This document shows, one piece after another, positions 17,090-25,270 of a stretch of DNA of 64,000 bases. The translations under genes and the position numbers were made by a program. The stretch's first letter is position 1. Each line of letters opens with the position of its first letter. This DNA comes from Comamonadaceae bacterium (GTDB taxonomy: Bacteria; Pseudomonadota; Gammaproteobacteria; Burkholderiales; Burkholderiaceae_C). Below the pieces are notes generated by a model. The model made no database searches, was not told the DNA's origin, and worked only from the letters and a program-made list of their open reading frames with translations. The stretch is taken from positions 18,641 through 82,640 of the forward strand of contig CANJNC010000009.1 of NCBI GenBank assembly GCA_947475685.1. The letters are read 5' to 3'.

Positions 17090-17734
17090 ATGAGTACTGT
17101 TCAGCATATTAATTTAAACGCAAACTCCTCAGATATTAAAAATTTGAGGATTGGTGACCTTGTCACCATCTCGGGTTCCATTCATGTAACGATAGGAATT
17201 CCTGTGCACAAACATTTAATTGAATGTATAAAAGAAAATGATTTAAGTATTTGCGAAGAAATGAAGGGTGGGTGTTTTTTCCATTTAAGTACGTATGTTG
17301 AGGAAACATCCGCGGGCCATAAACCTCTTTATATCAATCCCAGTACAAGCACTCGGTATAACGAATGGATGCCCGATATAATTGATGGATTTAATTTAAA
17401 AATGGTTGGTGGAAAGGGTGGTTTAGATCAAAGAAGTGTTGATCAATTAACTAAAAATGGCTGTGTCTACCTCTCATTTCTGGGAGGAGGGAGTCCTTTT
17501 TTATCCAAAGGGTTAAAGCGCGTGATTAATTCTCGTTGGAATAATTACATTTCTCAGTTTCGGTTGTTGACGCTTGAGGTTGATCATTTCGGCCCTGCAA
17601 CAGTGGCTATCGACTCGACTGGAAATAGTATTTACGGAAACTTAATATCAAGCGCTGAGGGAAAACTTGATTCAATCATGAATGAATTAAATATTCAGAG
17701 AAATAAGTTCATTGATCAATTTAACTTGTCTTAG
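17090..17734 (+). CDS. Class I fumarase / L-tartrate dehydratase-type beta subunit (second copy)
   Basis: 214-residue beta subunit. It shares with the first copy the motifs IHVTIGIPVHKHLI, INPSTSTRYNEWMP, VGGKGGLDQRSVDQL and GCVYLSFLGGG. It starts three bases after the alpha stop and ends just before the next Bug gene, so coupling is tight. Functionally it completes the heteromeric iron-sulfur hydro-lyase. Its divergence from the first copy is similar to that of the alpha subunits, as expected if each pair evolved as a unit. Confidence 0.9.
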   Translation: MSTVQHINLNANSSDIKNLRIGDLVTISGSIHVTIGIPVHKHLIECIKENDLSICEEMKGGCFFHLSTYVEETSAGHKPLYINPSTSTRYNEWMPDIIDGFNLKMVGGKGGLDQRSVDQLTKNGCVYLSFLGGGSPFLSKGLKRVINSRWNNYISQFRLLTLEVDHFGPATVAIDSTGNSIYGNLISSAEGKLDSIMNELNIQRNKFIDQFNLS

Positions 17735-17743
17735 GAGATGAAT

Positions 17744-18742
17744 ATGTATATCGATAGAAATAATTTATTAAAACCTTCATTGTTTATAAAATTTCTGGCC
17801 TTTTCATTCTTTATTATTTCGCACTTTAGTTTATTTGCTCAGCAAAATTGGCCAACAAAGCCAGTGAAAATCATCGTTCCTTTTCCAGCGGGTGGAAGTA
17901 CCGACCTCGTTGCTCGATTTTTAGCTCAAGGCTTGTCTGAAAAATTTGGCCAACAGTTTGTTGTTGAAAATAAATCTGGTGCGGCAGGAAATTTAGGAAC
18001 AGATTATGTTGCAAAGTCTAATGCGGATGGATATACGATTGGATTGGTAACCTCTGGGCCACTGGTCAATAACAAATTCTTATATCCAAACATGCCATTT
18101 GATGCAGATAGAGATTTATCTCCTATCGCACTTGTATGTGAAATACCTTTGGTCATCACAAGCAATCCTAAATTTCCAGCTCGCAATTTAAAGCAATTTA
18201 TTGATTTTTCCAAAGCAAAGCCGCAGGACTATTCTGTTGGTCATCCTGGGAACGGCACGATAGGTCATTTGGCCTTGGAATATCTATCAATGGTCACGCA
18301 AAATAAAATCACCGCAATTGCCTATAGAGGGGATACGCCTGCAATGGCTGACTTATTAGGTGGAAGCATTCAAGCACTATCTGCTCCAATAACTGCATTT
18401 ATTCCGAATATAACCGCTGGAAAAATCATAGGGTTGGCGGTCACTTCAAGTTCAAGATATCCGGGTTTGCCCGACATTCCAACTGCAAAGGAGCAGGGTA
18501 TTGATATCGTTGCAACCGTTTGGTTTGCTATAGTGGGCCCAGCTAATTTGCAAAGTTCTATTGTTCAAAAATTAAATGCTGAAATCAATACTGTGTTGGC
18601 ATCCAATGCCGGCAAATCTAAATTACAGCAGTTTGGTGCGGTTCCTTCAATTGGTTCACCTGAAAATTTAATTCAATTAATTAAAGAAGATGGTAAAAAG
18701 TGGAGAGCTGTGATTGAAGCTGCAAATATCAAAGCCGATTAA
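17744..18742 (+). CDS. Bug/TctC family substrate-binding protein
   Basis: Periplasmic receptor of about 332 residues with signal peptide (FLAFSFFIISHFSLFA) and mature start QQNWPTKPV. Family loops: PFPAGGSTDLVARF, VVENKSGAAGNLG and SNADGYTIGLVTSG. AGGAG at 17733-17737 touches the in-frame ATG at 17738 but is six bases from the ATG at 17744, so the latter is taken as start. It sits inside the cassette, directly after the dehydratase beta subunit, so its ligand is probably that pathway's substrate. Confidence 0.93.
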   Translation: MYIDRNNLLKPSLFIKFLAFSFFIISHFSLFAQQNWPTKPVKIIVPFPAGGSTDLVARFLAQGLSEKFGQQFVVENKSGAAGNLGTDYVAKSNADGYTIGLVTSGPLVNNKFLYPNMPFDADRDLSPIALVCEIPLVITSNPKFPARNLKQFIDFSKAKPQDYSVGHPGNGTIGHLALEYLSMVTQNKITAIAYRGDTPAMADLLGGSIQALSAPITAFIPNITAGKIIGLAVTSSSRYPGLPDIPTAKEQGIDIVATVWFAIVGPANLQSSIVQKLNAEINTVLASNAGKSKLQQFGAVPSIGSPENLIQLIKEDGKKWRAVIEAANIKAD

Positions 18743-18755
18743 AAAGTAGGTAAAA

Positions 18756-19703
18756 ATGACAAATCACGACAATACAAACCATGAGTTCTCAATGGAAAAT
18801 CTAAGCCCCGAAGTCGAAAAAAGAATCAATTCACTGATAAAGGGCGCTATTGACATGCATTGCCATAGCGGCCCTTCCGTCATGCCTAGGAGAATTGATC
18901 ATATTCAGGCCTTGGAAGAAGCCTCTGAAGCTGGGTTAAGAGCTATTTTATTTAAAGATCATTATTATTCTGCTACACCAATCACAGAACTTTTAAAGGA
19001 TCGATATCAGCACCTCGGTGTGAAAATGTTTTCTGGTGTTCCCTTAAATGACTGTTGTGGCGGATTAAATCCATACGCCGTTGATCATGGTTTAAAACTT
19101 GGAGCTAGATTGATTTGGATGCCTACTTTCTCAGCTGCGAATCACATTCGTCATAATTATCGTGGTCATTTATTGGCTACTAAATTTCCAATGATGCCTG
19201 CCTCAATGCTGACAGTTGTTGATGAGAAAGGAAAAATCAAAGATGAAGTTAAAGTCATATTGGATCAAATTGCTGAGTTTGATGCAGTTTTGTCTGCTGG
19301 ACATTTGCACATAAGTGAAATTTTCCCACTCTTTGAGGAAGCAGTGTCTAGAGGCGTTAAAAGAAGAGTCGTACAGCATCCAACCTATACTATAGATGCG
19401 ACCCTAGCCGATATAACTGAATTGGCGCATAAAGGGTCATACATGGAGCATTCTCTTTGTATGTTTATCGATGAATCGCGATTTAAAAAATGGACTCCTG
19501 CACAATTGAAAGAAGTCATCCTTGCGGGCACGGTAGATAAAACAATTTTAGGATCAGATTTGGGTCAAATCAAAAACCCAACTCCAGTTACTGGTTTTAA
19601 GGCGGTCATTCGCGATTGTATAGCTCAAGGTTTTACTGATGAGGACATAAGGAAGCTTGTTGGTGGTAATGCTGCAAATTTGCTCGGTATGGATAATGTC
19701 TAA
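18756..19703 (+). CDS. DUF6282-like metal-dependent hydrolase-type protein
   Basis: 315 residues resembling the DUF6282 group of amidohydrolase/PHP-like proteins. The N-terminal metal motif is AIDMHCHSGPS (His35, His37). Later blocks with likely metal ligands are ILFKDHYYS, LSAGHLHISE, RVVQHPTY and ILGSDLGQ. The pattern HxH - H - HxH - H - D is what a TIM-barrel metallohydrolase or lactonase needs. The function of this family has not been established to my knowledge. It overlaps the flavin-reductase-like gene by one base. A lactonase, amidase or decarboxylase step on the Bug ligand is a reasonable inference. Confidence 0.8.
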   Translation: MTNHDNTNHEFSMENLSPEVEKRINSLIKGAIDMHCHSGPSVMPRRIDHIQALEEASEAGLRAILFKDHYYSATPITELLKDRYQHLGVKMFSGVPLNDCCGGLNPYAVDHGLKLGARLIWMPTFSAANHIRHNYRGHLLATKFPMMPASMLTVVDEKGKIKDEVKVILDQIAEFDAVLSAGHLHISEIFPLFEEAVSRGVKRRVVQHPTYTIDATLADITELAHKGSYMEHSLCMFIDESRFKKWTPAQLKEVILAGTVDKTILGSDLGQIKNPTPVTGFKAVIRDCIAQGFTDEDIRKLVGGNAANLLGMDNV

Positions 19704-20320
19704 TGTCTTTTATCACCATTGAATCTTCTAAATTATCGACTCAAGAGGCTTATAAGTTAATTTGTGGAGCTGTGGTTCCTAGGCCTGTTGCTTGGATTTC
19801 TACGGTCAATAAAAAAGGACTGGTCAATCTTGCTCCGTTTAGTTCTTTTAATTATGTTGCGCACAGCCCTCCAATGTTGGCTGTCAACATTGGTTCTAGA
19901 GGTGGTAGTTTGAAAGATACAGCCAGTAATATTGTTCAAACAAAGGAGTTTGTTGTCAATGTTGCAACAGTTGATAATTTTGAAATAATGCATCAAACCA
20001 GTGCAGAATATCCATCCAATATCAGTGAGGCTGATGCCTTAGGTCTTGTATTGATACCAAGCAGCATCGTTGCTCCTCCTAGGATAAAATTATCACCCAT
20101 CCATATGGAGTGCCGTTTGGAAAAGGTTATATCTTTAGGCAAAGGGCTTAATACTTTATACATCGGGGAAGTTGTTGCTTTTCACCTCGATTCAGATATT
20201 TTTGATGGTGTATACATTGACAGCGTAAAGATGAAACCCATCGCTAGATTAGGTGGTCCATTTTATGCTGAGCTAGGGAAAATTCACAAAATGGAAGTCT
20301 TACAACAACCGCCTGCATGA
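19703..20320 (+). CDS. Flavin reductase-like (FMN-binding split-barrel) protein
   Basis: 205 residues with the split-barrel flavin reductase core: LICGAVVPRPVAWIST, NLAPFSSFNYVAHSPPMLAVNI and KEFVVNVAT. Such proteins either supply reduced FMN to a monooxygenase or act as stand-alone flavoproteins. No flavin monooxygenase is present in this cassette (the only LLM enzyme in the window is at 55885), so the partner is unknown. It is tightly coupled to the DUF6282-like gene. Confidence 0.87.
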   Translation: MSFITIESSKLSTQEAYKLICGAVVPRPVAWISTVNKKGLVNLAPFSSFNYVAHSPPMLAVNIGSRGGSLKDTASNIVQTKEFVVNVATVDNFEIMHQTSAEYPSNISEADALGLVLIPSSIVAPPRIKLSPIHMECRLEKVISLGKGLNTLYIGEVVAFHLDSDIFDGVYIDSVKMKPIARLGGPFYAELGKIHKMEVLQQPPA

Positions 20321-20336
20321 TTGGAGTTTTATAAAA

Positions 20337-21047
20337 GTGATCAAACAAACTGAAATTGGAACCTTTGTAAAAACTGCATCTCCTCAAGTTGTTGAAGTGC
20401 TTGGGACCACTGACCTGGGTTTTGTGGTTGTTGATGCAGAGCATGCTCCTTTTGACCGAGGAATGCTTGATTTAATGGTGATGGCTGGTCGTGCCAGTCA
20501 AATCCCTGTTTTTATTCGTATTGCTGAAATTAATGCATCTGTCATCCTGTCGTGTCTTGACATTGGTGCGGCGGGTCTATTAATTCCTCATGTCGATAAT
20601 GCTGAAATAGCTAAAGAGGTCGTTTCATTGGCTCATTATGTTGGCGGTAAAAGGGGCTTTTCGAGTTCTCCACGCTTTGCAGGGTATGGAAGTTTAGGAA
20701 TGAAGGAGAGTTTGAAATTAGGTGAAAGTCCAAAAATAATTTGCCAAATTGAAAGCCAAGAGGCAATTGATAATGTTGAAGCCATTGCTTCAGTTTCTGG
20801 CGTCAGTGGTATTTTTGTTGGTAGAGCAGATTTGGCTCTTTCAATGGGGCTAGATAATCCGAGAGATGAGTCCGTTTTTTTGGCAACTTTAAAAAGTTTA
20901 AATGCTGCTTTGAAATTTAATAAAATGGCCGGTATACACGTCTCTGGCAAGGAGGAGTTGGATAAATTTAAGCTACTAGGTGCAAATTGGTTTGTTGTTT
21001 CATCTGACCAAACTTTACTTAGGCAGTCAATTGCTGGTTTTATTTGA
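20337..21047 (+). CDS. HpcH/HpaI family class II aldolase
   Basis: 236-residue (beta/alpha)8 aldolase. Blocks: FVVVDAEHAPFD (catalytic His36), PVFIRIAE (phosphate/carboxylate-binding Arg61), ICQIESQEA (metal ligand Glu139) and IFVGRADLALSMG (metal ligand Asp165). It would cleave a 4-hydroxy-2-oxo acid to pyruvate plus an aldehyde or keto acid. The start is GTG, as no ATG fits. Together with an upstream hydro-lyase this gives a plausible hydratase-then-aldolase route, as in meta-cleavage or hydroxy-tricarboxylate breakdown. It is distinct from the CitE-like remnant at 5091. Confidence 0.9.
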   Translation: MIKQTEIGTFVKTASPQVVEVLGTTDLGFVVVDAEHAPFDRGMLDLMVMAGRASQIPVFIRIAEINASVILSCLDIGAAGLLIPHVDNAEIAKEVVSLAHYVGGKRGFSSSPRFAGYGSLGMKESLKLGESPKIICQIESQEAIDNVEAIASVSGVSGIFVGRADLALSMGLDNPRDESVFLATLKSLNAALKFNKMAGIHVSGKEELDKFKLLGANWFVVSSDQTLLRQSIAGFI

Positions 21048-21068
21048 TTTTCTTTTTGGGAGTTTTTA

Positions 21069-21944
21069 ATGTCGCTTAACCCCGCTCAATTGGCATACAG
21101 TTCGAAATTTTACGATTTACCCCTAATTGCTCTTAAAGGTGACACTGCTAAATCTTGGATTTCACGCGGTGCAAACTTTGTTGTCACTGTCACGACTGTC
21201 AACTCTGGTGACGTACTTTGTAGAGATAATTCAGACGAATACGTATTGATCATTCCAGACACGATTGGTTTGAGTGCAAGCATTCAGGCGGGCGAATTTA
21301 ATCAAGTTGCTGCACACGATAGTTTATCCATTATCCCTCCTGGTCAGAGTAGGATAGACTTTACCGGGTCTGGCTTGGTTGTTCGAGTTTTTAGCTCTGA
21401 CGCCATTGATTTGATTAATTTGGCTGAAAATTCAAACCATTACATTGTTCCCAATCCAGATATAGCTCCACTCATTGCATGGCCTGACCCTATTGATGGC
21501 TTTAAGATCAGGTATTACAAACTATCTGATTATTCAAAAGGGGATAGCAATATGCGTGTTTTTAGGACAGCTAAATTAATGATCAATCCATTGCTCAAAA
21601 GAGTTGTACCTAGGGATATCACTAAATTAAGTCCACATCAACACACGGATTTTGAGCAAGGATCCCTGGCTATCAGTGGGATTTATGTTCATCACATGCG
21701 TTATCCTTGGGGGCCAGACTTAAATTTTTGGCATGCTGATGAAGCAATTGAGGTTAAAAGTCCATCTCTTCAAATTATTCCACCCAAAGTCTTGCATACA
21801 AGTCGAAATGTTGGAGATGAGCATGGGTACTTAATTGATATTTTTGCTCCCCCAAGAGTTGACTTCACAGTAAAAAACATGGTTTGTAATGCAAGCGAAT
21901 ATCCACTTCCGCAAGAATTGGTTGACAATAAAATTCGACTTTGA
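21069..21944 (+). CDS. Bicupin-like protein of unknown function
   Basis: 291 residues that read as two consecutive cupin barrels. The first (about 20-115) has no obvious metal ligands. The second (about 150-265) has His190, His192 and Glu196 in SPHQHTDFEQG and His243 in KVLHTSRN, the classical cupin metal site, plus a tryptophan-rich YPWGPDLNFWHADEA stretch. It may be a dioxygenase, isomerase or decarboxylase acting on the cassette's intermediate. GGAG sits nine bases before the ATG. It is the last gene of the cassette, followed by a 500-base non-coding stretch. Low similarity to named enzymes is apparent, so no function is given. Confidence 0.78.
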   Translation: MSLNPAQLAYSSKFYDLPLIALKGDTAKSWISRGANFVVTVTTVNSGDVLCRDNSDEYVLIIPDTIGLSASIQAGEFNQVAAHDSLSIIPPGQSRIDFTGSGLVVRVFSSDAIDLINLAENSNHYIVPNPDIAPLIAWPDPIDGFKIRYYKLSDYSKGDSNMRVFRTAKLMINPLLKRVVPRDITKLSPHQHTDFEQGSLAISGIYVHHMRYPWGPDLNFWHADEAIEVKSPSLQIIPPKVLHTSRNVGDEHGYLIDIFAPPRVDFTVKNMVCNASEYPLPQELVDNKIRL

Positions 21945-22459
21945 ATTAAATACAAAAATGAATTCGAATATCTATGGGGCTTGATTGTTAGACCGTTTTT
22001 GATCCCTTGCCCATGTAAAAAGTCTTCGCCACAAAAAGCCTAATTTGAACGTTGCGCCCCAAAGAAATTAAAATTTCATTCCGTCGATTTCAGCAAACCT
22101 TGGTTCCATTGGCGATCAATCCTTCCATCCTCTCGCAATGAGCTGCCCTGATCGTGCTAGATCTGCTCAGTTAGCCGTCTTTTTTCAATTCTGTCATCAA
22201 CTCCCGTCGTCTTTTTGACTTCTTTACTCTTCTTCTTTGGCCGTGGTTCACGGAGACTTCATTGAGACTTTGTCTATTTAGATACGTTAATGATGTGAGG
22301 AGGGTATTTAAAAATAGGATTGTTGTAGGGTTTCTACTTACAAGTACTCTTTATTTCACATGTTTTTAGGCTAATGTTTTAAAATCACAATATATTTGGA
22401 AAGCCTATATTAATGATATCTTGAGCAATAACTATAACTATAACTCTCAAGGAGATGAC
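21945..22459. other. Non-coding stretch before the antiporter remnant
   Basis: About 515 bases with no supportable gene. The minus strand between roughly 22000 and 22260 has short basic open frames interrupted by stops, which could be the worn end of a gene, but I recognise no family. The right part is AT-rich and probably was the promoter of the decayed antiporter. Confidence 0.45.
22428..22445 (+). repeat. Three tandem copies of ATAACT
   Basis: A perfect hexamer microsatellite (3 x ATAACT) ending three bases before the AAGGAG ribosome site of the decayed antiporter. It is short enough to be chance. Confidence 0.6.
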
Positions 22460-23128
22460 ATGACGACACGAGTTCATGGCGAAAGCAAAAAGAGGCATGA
22501 TAAGGGGGGCCTCCTATCCTAGTTTCTCTGATAAGCTTGGACGCAAACTCACCTACATCGTCTTCTTCGTGTTGGATGCTGTTTTGTATGCCAGTATTGC
22601 AGCCAACGCGGGTGCCGGTGGCAAGTTGTTTTTTGTATCTGCCTTTTGAATCATTTCGAGCATGTATGCCGGTTTTTTTTCAACTGTCCCAACCTACTTG
22701 GCGGATATGTTTGGTTCGCAAATGGTGGGGGCAATTCATAGGCGACTTTTAACCACTTGGGCAACTGCGGGTTTTTTTTGGGGCCTGTCGTTGTGATCTT
22801 TATGCGCGATTTCCACCTGAGTTTGGTTTTACCATGAGAGCAGGTTTACAAGCAAACCATGTATATCTTGGTAGGTATGTTGCTGGTGGGTTTGATGTGT
22901 AACTTGATGTTCGAGCCTGTTGATCAATAGTACTTAATGACGGCTGAAGAATTGGCCCATGAGAAGAATCTGGCACACGAGCGCTCATCTTCAGAGGCGG
23001 GCTCATCTTTGGGTCAATTCGAAGCGCACAACCCGATTTGGGCCTGGCTGGCATGGTCAGTTGTTGGCATTTCGCTTGCACAGGGTGTTTACCGAACAGG
23101 CTTGAGCGTCGTTAAGTTCTTTGGGTAA
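22460..23128 (+). pseudogene. Decayed oxalate/formate-type (OFA family) MFS antiporter
   Basis: A ribosome site (AAGGAG, 22449-22454) and ATG survive, but the frame stops after about 20 codons. From 22524 a different frame encodes the C-terminal half of an OFA-type transporter: FSDKLGRKLTYIVFF, FSTVPTYLADMFGSQMVGAI and LLTTWATAG. This frame has an in-frame TGA at 22647 and shifts at a run of eight T (22772-22779). The continuing frame (GPVVVIFMRDF, TMYILVGMLLVG) has further stops at 22835 and 22928 before the tail MTAEELAHEK and a last membrane helix ending at TAA 23126. About half of a normal 12-helix protein is missing. It precedes formate dehydrogenase genes, so it probably exchanged formate or oxalate. 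Confidence 0.88.
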
Positions 23129-23139
23129 TGCAATCAACG

Positions 23140-23187
23140 ACAGCCTTGAACAGTTGATCCTTCATCATACTAGAGGCTGTTTTTTTC
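23140..23187 (+). terminator. Intrinsic terminator after the antiporter remnant
   Basis: ACAGCCT (23140-23146) pairs with AGGCTGT (23174-23180), followed directly by a T run to 23187. The loop is long (about 27 bases), but the stem and T-tract fit a rho-independent terminator for the decayed gene. Confidence 0.6.
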
Positions 23188-23228
23188 TTCTGACTTTAAT
23201 GCCCCATTGTTGAGCAGGGGTGAGCAAA

Positions 23229-23705
23229 ATGAATAACACGACAGATCTTACAGATTCGGTTCTTGAGCTGATTAAATTGCACCAAAATACCAAGGGTGCT
23301 TTGTTGCCTTTGCTTCACGCTGTTCAGGAGAAAATAGGATTTATCCCTCCTCACTCAGTGGCGGACATTGCCAGCGGACTCAATTTATCTCGTGCAGAGG
23401 TGCATGGGGTCATTTCCTACTATCACTTCTTCAGAAGTGAGCCTGCAGGTCGACATGTGATTCAGGTTTGCCGTGCCGAGTCTTGTCAGGCTTGTGGTGC
23501 GGAGGAGTTGATGGCGCTTGCTGAAAAGACACTGGGGATTAAAACGCATCACACCACATTAAATGGTGAAGTGACGCTTGAACCTGTTTATTGCCTTGGC
23601 CTGTGCGCTTCATCTCCTGCTGTGCAAGTGGATGATAAATTGCATGCTCGCGTTACTGTAGATAAGTTCAAATCTCTTTTGTCAAAAATAGGGGGTAGGC
23701 CATGA
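23229..23705 (+). CDS. fdsG: NAD-dependent formate dehydrogenase gamma subunit (NuoE-like) FdsG
   Basis: Thioredoxin-fold [2Fe-2S] protein of about 158 residues, homologous to NuoE. Cluster ligands are Cys81 and Cys86 (VCRAESCQ) and Cys122 and Cys126 (YCLGLCAS). In the cytoplasmic FdsABG complex it relays electrons near the FMN site. ATG 23229 is chosen because AGGGG lies about nine bases upstream; the GTG at 23220 would abut it. It is the first gene of fdsG-B-A-C-D and overlaps fdsB by four bases. Confidence 0.95.
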   Translation: MNNTTDLTDSVLELIKLHQNTKGALLPLLHAVQEKIGFIPPHSVADIASGLNLSRAEVHGVISYYHFFRSEPAGRHVIQVCRAESCQACGAEELMALAEKTLGIKTHHTTLNGEVTLEPVYCLGLCASSPAVQVDDKLHARVTVDKFKSLLSKIGGRP

Positions 23706-25261
23706 GCGCCGTTAAAGTATTTGTGCCCCGCGATAGTGCAGCGCTTGCCTTGGGTGCTGATGAGGTTGCGCAAGCGCTTACGCAAGAAGCTCTAACTCGC
23801 GCTATGACTGTTGAATTGGTCCGCAACGGATCAAGGGGACTGTTTTGGCTTGAACCTATGGTGGAGGTTCAAACGCCCCAGGGAAGAGTGGCTTATGGCC
23901 CTGTTCAAGCTGAAGACATCAAATCCCTCCTTGATGGCGGGATGCTAGAAGGTCAAAAGCATGCCTTGTATCTCGGCTTAACAGATCAAATCCCCTATTT
24001 GGCCAAACAAGAACGTTTGACGTTTGCTCGTATGGGGGTGATCGATCCTCTGTCTTTGACTGATTATGAAGCCCATGGGGGGTGGGCTGGTCTTTTGCGC
24101 GCTTTGAAGATGGACGAAGCTGGCATTGTTCAAGAAGTGAGCGACTCAGGTTTGCGTGGACGCGGTGGTGCTGCATTTCCAGCGGGTATCAAATGGCGCA
24201 CAGTGTTAAACGCGACAGGCCAACAAAAGTACATTGTCTGCAATGCGGATGAAGGGGATTCAGGTACCTTCTCAGACCGCATGACGATGGAGGGCGACCC
24301 CTTCATGTTAATCGAAGGCATGATTATCGCCGGTCTTGCTGTTGGCGCAACTCAAGGCTACCTGTACATTCGCTCTGAGTATCCTCACGCCATTGAGGTG
24401 ATGAACGAGGCGATCAAACGGGCTTTGAACGCTGGGTACTTAGGCCAAAACATATGCAAAAGTGCAAAGACTTTCTCGCTTGAAGTGAGAAAAGCCGCAG
24501 GATCCTATGTTTGTGGCGAAGAAACAGCGCTCCTAGAAAGCATTGAGGGCAAGCGCGGTGTTGTTCGTGCGAAACCTCCTTTGCCTGCAGTTGCGGGTTT
24601 GTTTGGACTGCCAACCGTCATCAACAACGTCATTACTCTCGCCTCCGTGCCATTGATCTTGGCCAAGGGCGCTTCCTTTTACCGAGATTTTGGTGTGGGC
24701 CGTTCTCAAGGCACGTTGCCCTTTCAGATTGCTGGCAATATCAAGCATGGTGGGTTGGTTGAAAAGGCATTTGGACTCACATTGCGTGAGCTTTTGTTTG
24801 ATTTTGGGGGCGGTAGCCGAAGCGGTCGTCCTATCAAGGCGGTTCAAGTCGGTGGGCCGCTTGGTGCCTATGTGCCAGAGTCGCAGTGGGACTTGCCCCT
24901 TGACTACGAGGCATATGCCGCTGTTGGCGCTGTGGTGGGGCATGGTGGTATTGTTGTGCACGATGAAACAGCCAACATGGCCAAGTTGGCGCGTTACGCC
25001 ATGGAGTTCTGTGCAATTGAGAGCTGCGGAAAATGTACCCCTTGTCGCATTGGTTCTACCCGAGGTGTGGAAGTCATTGACCGAATCATCAATGACAACA
25101 ACAGGGAGCAACAAGTCCATTTGCTGCGTGACCTGTGCAACACCATGCTCAGCGGCAGCCTTTGCGCAATGGGTGGCATGACGCCATATCCAGTTATATC
25201 TGCTTTGAATCACTATCCAAAAGACTTCGGCATCGAAGTTCATGAAACTGAAAAAGTTTAA
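23702..25261 (+). CDS. fdsB: NAD-dependent formate dehydrogenase beta subunit (NuoF-like) FdsB
   Basis: 519-residue diaphorase subunit. An N-terminal thioredoxin-like domain precedes the NuoF core. FMN/NAD binding motifs are GLRGRGGAAFPAGIKW and CNADEGDSGTFSDR. The [4Fe-4S] ligands lie in ESCGKCTPCRIGSTRG and the later LCAMGG. It accepts electrons from FdsA through iron-sulfur centres and reduces NAD+ at FMN. Start and length match the Cupriavidus-type enzyme. It is coupled by overlap to fdsG and by nine bases to fdsA. Confidence 0.96.
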   Translation: MSAVKVFVPRDSAALALGADEVAQALTQEALTRAMTVELVRNGSRGLFWLEPMVEVQTPQGRVAYGPVQAEDIKSLLDGGMLEGQKHALYLGLTDQIPYLAKQERLTFARMGVIDPLSLTDYEAHGGWAGLLRALKMDEAGIVQEVSDSGLRGRGGAAFPAGIKWRTVLNATGQQKYIVCNADEGDSGTFSDRMTMEGDPFMLIEGMIIAGLAVGATQGYLYIRSEYPHAIEVMNEAIKRALNAGYLGQNICKSAKTFSLEVRKAAGSYVCGEETALLESIEGKRGVVRAKPPLPAVAGLFGLPTVINNVITLASVPLILAKGASFYRDFGVGRSQGTLPFQIAGNIKHGGLVEKAFGLTLRELLFDFGGGSRSGRPIKAVQVGGPLGAYVPESQWDLPLDYEAYAAVGAVVGHGGIVVHDETANMAKLARYAMEFCAIESCGKCTPCRIGSTRGVEVIDRIINDNNREQQVHLLRDLCNTMLSGSLCAMGGMTPYPVISALNHYPKDFGIEVHETEKV

Positions 25262-25270
25262 GGAGAAACC

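Noticed and set aside
22000..22260. Possible degraded gene (basic Lys/Arg-rich frames on the minus strand)
   Set aside because: Stops in all frames and no family pattern could be recognised; left as non-coding.
22537..22752. Plus-strand open frame of 71 codons (and another at 22937-23128)
   Set aside because: The first is an out-of-frame shadow of the antiporter remnant; the second is the remnant's own last piece, not an independent gene.
24533..25243. Long open frame on the minus strand inside fdsB (236 codons)
   Set aside because: It lies opposite a complete, motif-rich fdsB gene, has no family features and no operon context; it is an antisense shadow.
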